This document shows, in pieces, positions 8,530 through 19,712 of a stretch of DNA of 64,000 nucleotides. This stretch comes from Oikopleura dioica (lineage: Eukaryota; Chordata; Appendicularia; Copelata; Oikopleuridae): NCBI GenBank assembly GCA_907165135.1, contig OU015566.1, positions 10,648,157-10,712,156 of the forward strand, written 5' to 3'. Position numbers and translations under genes: made by a program. Positions within the stretch are counted from its first letter, which is position 1. Every line of letters begins with the position of its first letter. A model generated the notes under the pieces. That model saw nothing but the letters and a program-made list of their open reading frames with translations. It searched no databases and had not been told where the DNA came from.

Positions 8530-9655
8530 TAGTAAGGGGTGTGGGTGGGGTTGGGGACATAACTGAGATTGATCAACTCAGAGTTCAAACCCTTCGTCAA
8601 GCCCCTTAAATTTAAAAATCATGGAATGGGGCTGAGACGGCCCGAAGGGCCGTCAAGCCCCTTAAATTTAAAAATCATGGAATGGGGCTGAGACGGCCCG
8701 AAGGGCCGTCAAGCCCCTTAAATTTAAAAATCATGGAATGGGGCTGAGACGGCCCGAAGGGCCGTCAAGCCCCTTAAATTTAAAAATCATGGAATGGGGC
8801 TGAGACGGCCCGAAGGGCCGTCAAGCCCCTTAAATTTAAAAATCATGGAATGGGGCTGAGACGGCCCGAAGGGCCGTCAAGCCCTTAAATTTAAAAATCA
8901 TGGAATGGGGCTGAGACGGCCCGAAGGGCCGTCAAGCCCCTTAAATTTAAAAATCATGGAATGGGGCTGAGACGGCCCGAAGGGCCGTCAAGCCCTTAAA
9001 TTTAAAAATCATGGAATGGGGCTGAGACGGCCCGAAGGGCCGTCAAGCCCTTAAATTTAAAAATCATGGAATGGGGCTGAGACGGCCCGAAGGGCCGTCA
9101 AGCCCCTTAAATTTAAAAATCATGGAATGGGGCTGAGACGGCCCGAAGGGCCGTCAAGCCCCTTAAATTTAAAAATCATGGAATGGGGCTGAGACGGCCC
9201 GAAGGGCCGTCAAGCCCCTTAAATTTAAAAATCATGGAATGGGGCTGAGACGGCCCGAAGGGCCGTCAAGCCCCTTAAATTTAAAAATCATGGAATGGGG
9301 CTGAGACGGCCCGAAGGGCCGTCAAGCCCCTTAAATTTAAAAATCATGGAATGGGGCTGAGACGGCCCGAAGGGCCGTCAAGCCCCTTAAATTTAAAAAT
9401 CATGGAATGGGGCTGAGACGGCCCGAAGGGCCGTCAAGCCCCATTAAATTTAAAAATCAGGGAAGGGGGCTGAGACGGCCCGAAGGGCCGTCAAGCCCTT
9501 AAATTTAAAAATCATGGAATGGGGCTGAGACGGCCCGAAGGGCCGTCAAGCCCCTTAAATTTAAAAATCATGGAATGGGGCTGAGACGGCCCGAAGGGCC
9601 GTCAAGCCCCTTAAATTTAAAAATCATGGAATGGGGCTGAGACGGCCCGAAGGAA
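8530..9655. repeat. 57-bp tandem array (about 18 units) in a dispersed element
   Basis: Near-identical units of 56-57 bp repeat from about 8600 to 9650. Each contains the hairpin ACGGCCCgaaGGGCCGT, a TTAAATTTAA palindrome and an ATGG(A/G)ATGGGGCTGAG segment. The left flank (GGTGTGGGTGGGGTTGGGG, 8538-8556) occurs in reverse at 60420-60440 beside only two units, so the array belongs to a dispersed element with variable copy number. Differences between units are mainly CCCC versus CCC, plus one diverged unit near 9443-9470. No coding capacity. Confidence 0.9.
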
Positions 9656-10368
9656 ATGAGTCATTTCAAATGACAGTTCCGAGTTTGAGAGGAGCTGCGT
9701 CGTCGGAGAGTGTCTCTAGCTCAATCACTTTGGTCTGGATTTGCACAGCCAATTCGACTCCTCAGAAGTTGTTCTTTTAAATGAGTACAAGAAATATGGG
9801 GGTTAGAATTATGCTCCGCAAAACTTATTTTCACGTATTTTCCAAGAAAAATGGAGAAAAATTTTCAATTTATGACTATTTATAATTAATTTATGTATTG
9901 TTAGCTATAATTCATTATAATATCATTATTTATATTATGAATTATCTATTTAAAGCGTTTAAAAGAAGGATTAGAATATTCCGGCGAAATTGATTGGAAT
10001 TTTGCGTGGCCACCCCCTATCACGCGCGGTTATGCGTGCGCGCGCATGATCACGTAACAGAAAAATATTGCCAAAAAAGGCAGTTTTTTGTTAATTCTAG
10101 GGAAACCGTAGATGCTTCCCAAAATTTTTTTATCAAATAATGGTCAGAAAACTCTACTGATCATCCCCTTTTTCAAATTTTTAATTTTGGGCTGACTAAC
10201 ATGCTCAACCCATTTTTTGCCATTTTTGGGGCTTGTTTTCTCGTCAACCCTCTATATTTTTGAAAAATTTTTAAAGAAGATATTTCATATTTAACCTTAT
10301 CTATCATATATCTAAAATTGAGAAAGATACAATAAGTATTTCGAGCACTTGATTTTTGGGCGCGAACC

Positions 10369-10665
10369 CTACAGATAAACGACGAGAACTAAAATGTTTA
10401 ATTCCAAAACATGAACTGCAAACAATCGTTAACCGTTGAAAAATACCAGTACTGAAAAAATACCATCTCCAGCTGTTACTCGCCAAGAAATTTCTTCCTC
10501 CTTCGCAAGCTCAAGCAGACTTCCGTCTTCATGAACCGTTGTGTTGATCGATTTCAAGCTCAGGATCAAGATTCCAAAGGAAGCGCAAGAAAGTAAAAGA
10601 GCTGCGATTTGAAGGCTTTCTATGAACTCGAAAATTGTCTTATGAATCGAATAAATTTCTTTCAA
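10369..10665 (-). CDS. Small putative membrane protein, 5' end unresolved
   Basis: On the minus strand an open frame (from about 10665) encodes a helix (LQIAALLLSCASFGILILSL), a charged loop (LLELAKEEEISWRV) and, after a GT-AG intron at about 10478-10430, a second hydrophobic end (LNILVLVVYL) with stop at 10369. A possible acceptor (TTTTCTCCTAAG) lies just upstream of the frame, so the start exon is probably further up. Function unknown. Confidence 0.35.
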
Positions 10666-11187
10666 GTTCGTTTCTTAGGAGAAAATTCCGGTTGTCCGCC
10701 TTGTTGGTGTTCATTTGTCTAAGCGAGCACATGCTTCTCTTTTTTTAATTTCTCTCTTAATTTCTTCTTTTTTACAATATTTTTAATTCGTGTCTTCTCG
10801 TCAAGTCCGTATTTTTTTTATTTCAATCAGACTGGTACGCATAATAATGCGCTCTATCACAATCGGACAGCTTGACGATCCAACCGCTCTCAGAACTATT
10901 CTCCGCATAATCGTGTCATCGATAATCAGCAGAAAAAAAAGTGTTAAATGATCCATTTTATTATATCATATAACTTATATGTGAACCTATAAATCACTCT
11001 GAGCTGCCAGCTAATAAACTTGTTAAACCTTTACAACGTAGTTTTAGCGGTTTAAATATGCGCAAATGAAAGTTCAATTTTTCCAAAGTGCATTTTTTGT
11101 AACTAAGGGTTAGACTTGCATCAAGCATTTGGACTTTTCTCATCGACTAAACTATACTTCTCCATGTTCCATTCTGCGAATTGAGAG

Positions 11188-13203
11188 ATGTTCCCGAGTT
11201 TGTTTCTGTTTTTATTAGCTGTTATCGCTGCTCAATTAAGGAGGGAGATCGAATGCGAGTAAGTTTAATAATGGCTGAAAAGGACTGAGTCAAAATTTTA
11301 GAGACCAAGAACTTCATGACACTTGTCTGACTGAATGTCGACTAATTTACATCGATTGCTTGTCGGACTGCGATACATCCTTCTGCAATAGCGAATGCTT
11401 GCTCGACTTCCAAGGTTAAGATTCTAATGATCAGATGTCATTTACCAAATTCATAGACTGCGACTCTTTTTGCCCTTGTGGATATAACTGTCCCTCTGGA
11501 TGCGAGGATTGTGACCACCCTCTTTGTTTGCCTTTTTGTGAAGATGCTGAACTTAATAATGACGAGTACCAATTACAGTTAATTATGGAATTTCTGGACA
11601 TTTTTTGTCGCACACTTTTCACAAAAATGTCCAGAAATTTGATACATAACCTTGAAAAAAATGTCCCACCACAATTGCTTAAAATTTTTCACGGAGGAAA
11701 AAAAAACGTTTTTTTTTTGAAAAAATTGATTAAAACAATAATAAAGTGCGATGAAGCAGCGAATTTTGCTTAAAATACTAAGATTCTACAAGAAAAAGTC
11801 TTCTTCGTAAATAGAATAACCTTTCATAACTCAAATTTGACTATAAATTTCGGAGTCGAAAATCTTTTTTGAGAAAAAATGTCCAGAAATTTGATACTTT
11901 TGGTTTTTAAAAGTGTCCCAATTAAACCCCTTAAAATTCGAAAAATGTCCAGAAATTTGATGTCCAGAAATTCCATAAAAAACTGTATGTTTGAACGAAA
12001 AAATCGACCAAATGGTATTCCTATATATTTTTAAATAAATAACCAAGTAAGAAAAGGACCTGTGTTTGAAGTCATCTTCACCATTTTTGGGAAACTATGA
12101 TTCTTGCTACGAATCTTTCCGAGAGAATGTGTCATCGTGCCCTTGCGTAGAAGATCAGACTCAAAAGGAACCGGTTTGCACTCCTTAAAAACCGAGAACG
12201 TGGATATTTTTAGGGCGACGTCTCTATACTATCCATTCTCCACGATGTCAGTCAAAGCTATGTTATGTCTGGAGATGGATCATCGAAAATTTCCGCAGAG
12301 ATAGAAGAACAAAAGCGAGGCCAAGTCATGTTCGCAAAACACGCGATCATAAAAGAAAAGCTTTATCTTTTTGGAACCGGAACAAAGGTTACTTTAAAAC
12401 AAATAAATTTCAATAAATATTACTTAGATCGCGATTCTCTTCGAATGCAGCGTTATTGAAATCGCAGAAAAATTAATCTATAATCGCGATGAACGAGCTG
12501 AGGCACTGTCCATTACTGAAGGATCTCAAGGTATGTAAATCAATTTAACCCTTCTTTAATTTTTCTAGCTCTGATATGCTTTAGCGAAAATTCCAATGAG
12601 TGCGAGATTTTTGATGGGCGTACTTCTCGACGCACCCTGAATTCCACTTTTACGCATGATCTTGGAGGCCTCGGCTATTACAAAGGACAGCCAACATCAG
12701 TCGGCTGCCAAAGTACGAACAATAAGAAAACAGAGACTCTTACAGCTTCCGGATGGACGACTCTTCCTGATTTTCCAGAGTAAATTTGAATCCTTCTTTT
12801 GCAGATCATAGTTTTTAGAAATTACGCTAGCCATAACCTAATTGGCTTGAAAAATGGTGGAATGATCCTTGTTGGTGGATATAATGCAGTTGGATATTTT
12901 TCCCGAATATGGCAACTAAAAGACAATAGGTGGACGAAACTTGGTGATTTACAAACTGTAAAAACTGGTCATTTTAATTTGTTCATCCATTTTAAGGCAC
13001 ACGGTCTCGGGTCTGCAATTTTTACGGGCAATTCTATCTACGTTTTTCCAGGAGGGCCGAAGACTGAAAACGAGCATGCAATTCAACGGATCGATTTTAC
13101 TGCTGGAGAGGACTTCTTGCAAACACAGATCATCGGGTATCATTCTGGATGGTACAAATACCCAATTCTTCTTGAAACATCTGCTTATTACTGTCGTTAT
13201 TAG
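11188..13203 (+). CDS. Secreted Cys-rich plus kelch-repeat protein, multi-exon
   Basis: Exon 1 (11188-11258) encodes a signal peptide (MFPSLFLFLLAVIAA). Exons 2 (11302-11414) and 3 (from 11457) encode a Cys-rich module with pairs such as CLTECRLIYIDCLSDC and CPCGYNCPSGC. A further Cys segment (YDSCYESFRENVSSCPC) lies near 12090-12160. The rest carries kelch-type blades (MILVGGYNAVGYF, SIYVFPGG) and ends at TAG 13203. Introns at about 12174-12213, 12388-12430, 12532-12570, 12783-12819 and 12960-12996 are GT-AG, short and phase-consistent. Secreted Cys-module/kelch proteins bind extracellular ligands or matrix. A 390-bp MITE sits between the two Cys segments; the donor there was not found, so that junction is uncertain, and either the MITE is intronic or the gene is damaged at this point. 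Confidence 0.75.
11586..11975. mobile_element. 390-bp MITE with TA target duplication, inside the kelch gene
   Basis: The 16-bp terminal repeats TGGAATTTCTGGACAT and ATGTCCAGAAATTCCA are perfect and inverted, each bordered by TA (11584-11585, 11976-11977), as expected for a Tc1/mariner-like non-autonomous element. The motif TGTCCAGAAATTTGAT recurs internally at least three times. The high arm identity suggests a recent insertion. Confidence 0.8.
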
Positions 13204-13460
13204 AGAAAACGCTGCCGTGCAGTCAAATGATATCAATAAAATAAAGAGACGAGCATTTGTTTCTCTCAAGAAACAATCATAATTATTGAGATTACGCAAG
13301 GCGATGTGAGCTCAGCAGATTCGTAGCTGCAAGTCTGAGCTCGTAACATTATAAAACTGCTGCTAAACTTGACCATTATTTGCCAAGGGGTTCGTAAACA
13401 GTGCATTTTTAACTCGCTCTTCAGAGAAAACTTTATTAATTCAAAATAACGAGAAATAAA

Positions 13461-13705
13461 ATGTAAGTTTCAGATTTCAATAACTCATAATTTCGCTTGC
13501 AAGGTACAAAAAGCAGAAACAAATAATCTTTCCCCGCCGAACAAGTCTCCAGCGAAAAATCATCGACCATTTCCGCAAAAATCACTTAGAAGAAATCATA
13601 GAAGAGAATCCCATTGAAGACGAACTGATGAAAGCCTGGCAAGCTGCTTTTGAAAAACAAAAACTCGAAGAAATGGAGCGAAATCAACGAAGAGGATCTT
13701 TTTAA
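13461..13705 (+). CDS. 67-aa unknown protein with a start codon split by an intron
   Basis: AT (13461-13462) is followed by GTAAGT and an intron of 41 nt to TTGCAAG; the next exon (13504-13705) begins with G, forming ATG. The frame then runs 66 codons to TAA, and AATAAA follows within 20 nt. The product is highly charged and helical (RKIIDHFRKNHLEEIIEENP, AFEKQKLEEMERNQRRGSF). Without the splice there is no ATG-started frame. No family recognised. Confidence 0.55.
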
Positions 13706-13872
13706 TGATTTAAATAAAATTGACATCGTTTTGAATTTATTGGTATTGCAACTTTACGTGAACTTTTAAACAGTCAATTAAAGATTTTGAGCGATGAGTT
13801 TAGTATTACTAAAGGATTCTGATATGAGGAGATGTAGGGTGGAAGTTTTCTTTCTTGAAGAGATGGTAAATT

Positions 13873-14954
13873 CTAGCCGGTTTCTTTTGTGATCATCTGG
13901 CGTCCGAGGCCATAAGGAGTCATCCCTTTTTGGGAGGCCACTTGATTAGTGCCCATCTAAAAAGTTATCTTACAACAAGAATAATTCGTATTTTACGTCT
14001 TCTCACTTCAGATCACGCCCAATTAGCCCGTTTGATTAATAAAGATTGATGGAAAAATAAATTGGAAGCGCTCCAGAACGCGCTCGTTACCGCATTGAAG
14101 GCTCACCTGAAGACTGATGATGTTTTTGCCCGCTTGAAGGGTCGCTTCTGAAAAATCTCGACGGTTTTCGTCGGCCATTTTTGCTCCAATAACCGGGCCT
14201 TCGAATTTCTTTTTCTGGGCCATCGATCCAATCTTAAAGAAGTACAGTTTCTATTCGAGTTCGAATGGGAAAACTTACATTATACAGTCCTGTCTGGACC
14301 TGTGCCATATTCTGACCATCGGTCAAATCGACAGTTTGAAACAAGTTGCTGCTCGGCACACCGTAGTTCTGCGCTGCTTGAAGAAAGAATGAAATATTTT
14401 CATTTGCTTTGTGTCCTCTCAGCGCCTAAAAATAGCGTAAAAATGTAATTCAAAAATATATCTTAAGTGAAGTACCTGTAATTTAATTTTGCTGACGTCA
14501 TGCGGGCGTTTACATATTCCCGGCTGAAGGACGTCCATTAGAGCGCATAAAATTGTTCCATCGGAGAGCCATTGTCGGAAAGCTTCAGGGCCTTCTTCGT
14601 TTGGGCCATCGACGTTTGTGATGTCGCATAGCCAGGCGATGATCTCTTGCTCGTCTTCTATCGAGTACTACAGACCGTTTAAAAATGTTTTTTCGTTTAC
14701 GGAAATTTCGTTGTTGAATCAAAATCTTGATAATAAAAGCCGCGCGCGGCTGTTTTGTTGGCAGAAATTATTTCCTATATGGATTTATGAAACTGTTAAG
14801 CAAAATTATGGGTACTTTTATTAGCACGCGGAGAGTCTACCGGAGTTATTACGGTAGTAAACGATCCGCAAATAACGATTTAAAAAATTACCTTGGCATT
14901 AATTTTGTCCGCCAATTCGCGTGTCAGTCCGTATCCCTTTGGTCTAGTCGCCAT
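13873..14954 (-). CDS. Transgelin/calponin-like actin-binding protein
   Basis: Five exons (14954-14892, 14667-14476, 14425-14279, 14232-14107, 13956-13873), all GT-AG and phase 0, give 203 aa, close to the 200 aa of transgelins. The N-terminus KGYGLTRELADKINAK is the transgelin start. A single calponin-homology domain follows (IIAWLCDI, FRQWLSDGTILCALMDVL, NYGVPSSNLFQTVDL). The last exon is one calponin-like repeat (MGTNQVASQKGMTPYGLGRQ). Such proteins bundle and stabilise actin filaments in muscle and other contractile or motile cells. With one repeat it is transgelin-type and not a three-repeat calponin. All key motifs are present; gene looks intact. Confidence 0.95.
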
Positions 14955-14999
14955 TTCTGATATTTCTCTCGCTCGAATTTACAGTATTATTTCTCTAAA

Positions 15000-16680
15000 A
15001 AGAACAAAATGATCAAATAGACAGACAAGAAAAGAAAGCAAATAAGAAAGAAAAAAGAGAGGTGATGAAAAAGGAAGCTCCAAAAATCGTTGAAAGTCCA
15101 CTTAGTTGAGTTATCTCTGGCCGGTTTCTTAGCGACCGGGATTATTGGCTCACTGTAATGCTCTCACAAATTCCAAAATTCAGATCTTCTGAATTCTCAA
15201 AAATGCGTCATTTTTGCCCGGCCAGGCGAAATTTGCTCTAGGCCAGCCCGAGCGTAAAAATTTTTACAACGTAAAAAATCGCCACTGAACTCTGAAAAAA
15301 AAGAAGGAATTTTGCGAGATGAAAGAAAGTTGAATCGATTGTGATTTGCCAAACAACACGTTTTTAACGCCACTATAGATGGACCGTTTTACGATCGAGC
15401 TTTTTGGAGCGGTAATTTTTTTAAAGGTTCCCAAGAAAAAAAATATATTTTCAACAAACTGGCAGAAAAATAAATTTCAGAAAATATTTATTCTATAAAA
15501 TATAATGAATATGACTCCCTAGAAGATCGAGAAGTTAGCTGAAAAACTGGAAAAAATTTAAAAAGACGCACTTTGCGCGGCTTTTCTACCCTTGTATGTC
15601 CCTCTGCCTGATGCTTTGAAAAGGATGTAAGAATGAGTATTCAAATTAAGCGCACGTAATGTCTAGCGCAGAAAGAAGGGATCAATTCGTATCCTTCCTT
15701 CCAACTTGTCAACATCGATCCGATCCCCTTTGCCAAAATCGTCTAGCACCGACTCTGGGAACGGACACAAGTTCATTATGATTGCCATTAGTAAATATTT
15801 GATGCGCTTTGAAACTCTTCCCACTTACTCGCTCCAACTCAAATTGGTGTGCTTCCTTTTTCTCACCTGCGGGTTCACAAATGTTCTTTCACTAAAATTA
15901 ACCTTGTTTACGAAATATCAGATTTGAGATAGAAAATATTAGACAGTTTTCTTTAAAAACTAAAAAAGGGCAAACTGGTGTTATGGAAATATTTCCATGC
16001 TTCAATCGCAAGACCAAATCATAATCGAACCAAAAAGATACATTTAGGTTTAGATTTTAGCAGCTTTTTGGCGCTATTCTTCACTGCTTTATTTTGGTGC
16101 GCGTGGATCGAACTTGTCAAGTTGATATTTATGCAATATTATTGCGCGCGGCAAGAACGAAGCATGTAAGATAAGCAAGCGTTTGTTCACCGACAAACGT
16201 GCAATCTTGGCCCCTTGCCATTGCCCGGACATTTTAATGCCTTCTCGACTTCTTATTATAAGTTAAAAACTGGCCGCGAATATATTGTCTCCAGCTTTTT
16301 TATATACAGATTTGCATTTTCAAAGGCAGCTCGCGTCAAGCCAGACATCCTCCCGTCAAGAAACTGTATTTAGAATTCGCATAAATGATGGAATTGCAAT
16401 AAAAACGTCCAAAAAGAGCAACGGCTTGTTTAGGGAAGGATATCAAAGATTGACCATGTCAAAAAGAGATTAGAAAAGTTTGACAAGGCTTAGCAGTTCT
16501 GGGAAATTCGACCTTGATGAGGACTAGAGTCCATGATTTTAGCTCTTTCTCTCTCTCTAAGCAGATTCTAAGCAGCCAAAAGCCGCGTGCGGCTATTACA
16601 AAGGCTAAACAGCCTTGAGTATGAAAAAAAGAAGCTGACGGCTTTGAGATCATGACTTTTCTTCTGGCATTCCACCAGAT
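15000..16680. other. Gene-poor stretch
   Basis: No supported gene. A 41-codon minus-strand ATG frame (15794-15669) of ordinary composition exists but has no supporting exon. AT-rich, no clear repeats. Confidence 0.4.
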
Positions 16681-16962
16681 TCAAGATAGTTCATCGTTGA
16701 AAACAACTTCTGTTAGTGAAGATAAAGTGAATCCAATACAATCTTGACGACTCCAACTCCTTCCTAAGCTCTTCCCAAAGGTGTTGGTCTTATTTCTAAG
16801 TTTGGCGCCATGCCAGGCCTCGCGGTAGCCATACTGCGGCCACGCCGCGTTGTGGCGCTGCTGCCCGATGTTCGAAGCGCTCGCCAGATAGTCGTAGTAG
16901 TAGTAGAGTCGAGTCGCACTCCTGACATTGTGCAAAACGGGGACTTTTGTCGTTTTCCCCAT
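16681..16962 (-). CDS. 93-aa hypothetical protein
   Basis: ATG at 16962 starts a 93-codon minus-strand frame with a basic N-terminus and a Tyr-rich centre (RLYYYYDYLASASNIGQQRH, WPQYGYREAWHG). The high Tyr/Trp content is unlike random frames. Upstream on the same strand (about 17200-17130) lie GT-AG-bounded pieces (ATG TCG, then a WNFSAKK exon) that could be earlier exons, but phases do not join cleanly. Unknown. Confidence 0.35.
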   Translation of the reverse strand: MGKTTKVPVLHNVRSATRLYYYYDYLASASNIGQQRHNAAWPQYGYREAWHGAKLRNKTNTFGKSLGRSWSRQDCIGFTLSSLTEVVFNDELS

Positions 16963-16999
16963 GTCAATCGTAGTAGAGTGAGTAATTCGCTATTTCCCT

Positions 17000-18238
17000 A
17001 GAGTAAAGACCGCGCTCCACCCACACCACGAGACGGGGACACACAGTGATCCCGTGACGCGCTCGTAGACAGCACACCCCAAGAAGAAATCCACAGAAAT
17101 AGAGATAGAAAAAGAGAGAGGGACTTGAAATTCACTTACTTTCTTGGCCGAGAAATTCCATTTCTGGGCAAAGGTAAATGTATGCGTAAGCATAAACTTA
17201 CCGACATCTTACATGTACCGTTGCTCAGAGACGGTCTCGCGCTATTATCGACGATGCTGCTTGTTTTCCGTGGAATCAGTTATGACTTGATGTTGATTCT
17301 TGACTTGAGGCATAAATTCCTCTCTTGCGGTTGACGCACCTCAAGAATGTGAGATTTGGGCCACCAACGATGCTTTATTTCTTCAAATCCCATTCTGTAT
17401 ATTTTCCGTATCTGTCAGAAAAGCATATATAAAGCGGTAGAAAATCCGGAGCGTAGCTGGCCCACCGCCAAATCATCTGATGCGCGACGCCGGTGTTGGC
17501 GCGCCGCCAAACTTGAGCTTGGCAGCGCTCCAAGTCGCAATAGAATTTCTATCTTATTCCAGTTTCCACTCGGGGGCAAATCTCAGGACCAGGATCATCC
17601 GGCAGCGAAATTTTTTAAGTGTGTGTGTTGTAAAAGGCCGATTTATGATTACGATGACGATTAATTGGAGAAGTTTATTGGTTTTATGGGGAGTTAAACT
17701 TGACATTGAAAACTTTTGGAAGAAAAAAATTTAGTAGACTTTGAAAATGTTAGGTCAACAAAATAAAGTGAGACTGACCGCAAGAAAATTTCACAGACAG
17801 GAAGTCATTCTTACGAACTGAAGCGTAACGAATCGGGCAGTTTACTAAAGCTCAAGAAGTCGGCGAAGAATGAATATAAATATCGAGAGGCCTGATAAAA
17901 ATATAAATTCTTATCAAGGACCTTCACAAACAAATCTGAGCAGGAGGAAGAAAATGAGATTTGACAGCAACTAGTTTAAAAGTGATGCAATAAAAAGGCA
18001 TGTACAAAAGTGGAAGTGATAACTTGCGGGTGTTAATTTCGAGGTCAAAACCGGAGCTGACCCTGAACCTAGAGGTGTTGACGGCAAGCTCGCTCCCCAT
18101 CAATCACAAGCTCACGAGATAATGCTCTGGCTAAGTCAAACAATTTTAAAACAGTTTCTTCCGTCAGGTACTACTTACTGCAATAACCATGAGAAAACAA
18201 GAGAAATTTAAGATGCGGCGACGATTTTGTCTCCATCG
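17000..18238. other. No supported gene
   Basis: Only short frames in several phases are present, with possible leader exons for the minus-strand gene ending at 16681. Nothing else stands out. Confidence 0.35.
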
Positions 18239-18862
18239 ATGGAGAGGGTGGTCGGAATCGGCAACAGTAAGCGTTGATTTAGCAGACATCTTTTTAGCTG
18301 AGTTTAGGCGGCATATTTATTACAGTAACTGTGGTGCTGATTCTATGGGTGACAAAGTTTTGGCTGAGAAAGCTACGATTATGGTGTCCGTTTCACAAAT
18401 CAGGAAAGCATAGATCCCCAGGAGAAATATCGGTAGACGACGATCTGGAAGCCGGCCCTGCACGACAATTAGTGGCGCCATACTCTGCATCGCCGTCGAA
18501 ATATGCAAAAGGAAGACTTCCTCGAATGGCGAAGTCTGGTAAATACGTCCGCGGTGGTGTGATAGGAGGTAACTCTGGCTAATTGAATTCTTAGAAAGAC
18601 ACAAATTTCAGGACTTTCAATGGCCCTCTACGCAAAGGCCGCTGCTTCCGAGAAACGCTCATCAGTCACAATTCAAGAATTGCCGGAAGATCAGCCGCCA
18701 AAAAGAATGCCCAGACGATCGTCGCCGCGCAAGTTGAGCATGCTGCGCGAAAAAGCAGCACCAGCGCGACCACCGAATCCGCCGAAATCTTGGGTCGATG
18801 CCAGTTCTGGACGCGCGCCAGAACAGCAAGATAACTGCAACAGCGGATCATCATGCATATGA
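18239..18862 (+). CDS. 173-aa single-pass membrane protein, unknown
   Basis: Exons 18239-18266, 18326-18568 and 18612-18862 join through short GT-AG introns (59 and 43 nt) with matching phases. After nine residues comes one hydrophobic segment (ITVVLILWVTKFWLRKLRLW), followed by a long hydrophilic, Arg/Pro/Ser-rich tail (RMPRRSSPRKLSMLREKAAP). The positive residues after the helix predict N-out/C-in topology without a cleaved signal. The end is GSSCI, with a Cys that could be lipidated. An upstream ATG at 18189 is in another phase and reaches a stop after the first junction. No family recognised. Confidence 0.6.
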
Positions 18863-19712
18863 TATCAGGCCCTTATCATTCAGTGTTGTTACAAGCTATT
18901 TAAAATAAGCTATTTATCAATTATCATGATACAGAGTTAGTTTGATTAGTTTTGTTTATTAAAAACCTGCCTGTACTAAATCTCATTCCGTTATTTGCGA
19001 CTGTTTACGATTGATTGAAAACTGCTGGAAATAAATTGATTATAATCAGACAGAAAGTCAACGAGAAAATAAATTTATTTACTTCATCGGAAGATAAAAG
19101 GGTGTACTGCTCATTTTTCATAAAGATTTCAAGGAAAAATCATCATCAAACTTGTTATTTGGGATTCAAGAGGACAAAATGGAAGATAAAAATGGTATAA
19201 CGAGTTGAGATTGCAAAAAATCATATAAGCGTAGTGTAAAGATTGTCTTCCTTGATTTCACGATGAATTTCCAATAACAGGCTCAAAGAGAATTTCTTCC
19301 GAGTTTCAATGAAGCAGGTTTGTCGAGAGGAGAGAGCAGCAAAATAGATTTACGGGATACACATTTCTGTTTGTTTTTTTTTTGATCACGTGAAGATTGT
19401 GTTTCAATATTGTATAATAATAGTAATAATAAAATAATAAAACTTGAGTCAGTCTTTGTGTATTTTTTTTTATTTTTGTCGCTAAAATGGTTGCTTGTAG
19501 AACTGGGAATTTTAAACTGGATCTGAGAGTGTTGCCGAAATTGTAGCGTTTCGCAATTTTCGACTGGTGAAATTTGTGGGAACAGGAGAGGAAAGAGAAG
19601 AAGAAGAAAAAATAGTTCAAAACAGGAAAATAGGGGCTTTTAGGTGAAATACGATGATGTTTTTTCTTCTTCATCTTTCGATTGTTTTGCGAAAAATTAG
19701 AATAATCTTCAT

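Noticed and set aside
8600-9650. CRISPR-like regular repeat
   Set aside because: Units are directly adjacent, with no unique spacers, in a eukaryotic genome; it is a tandem satellite.
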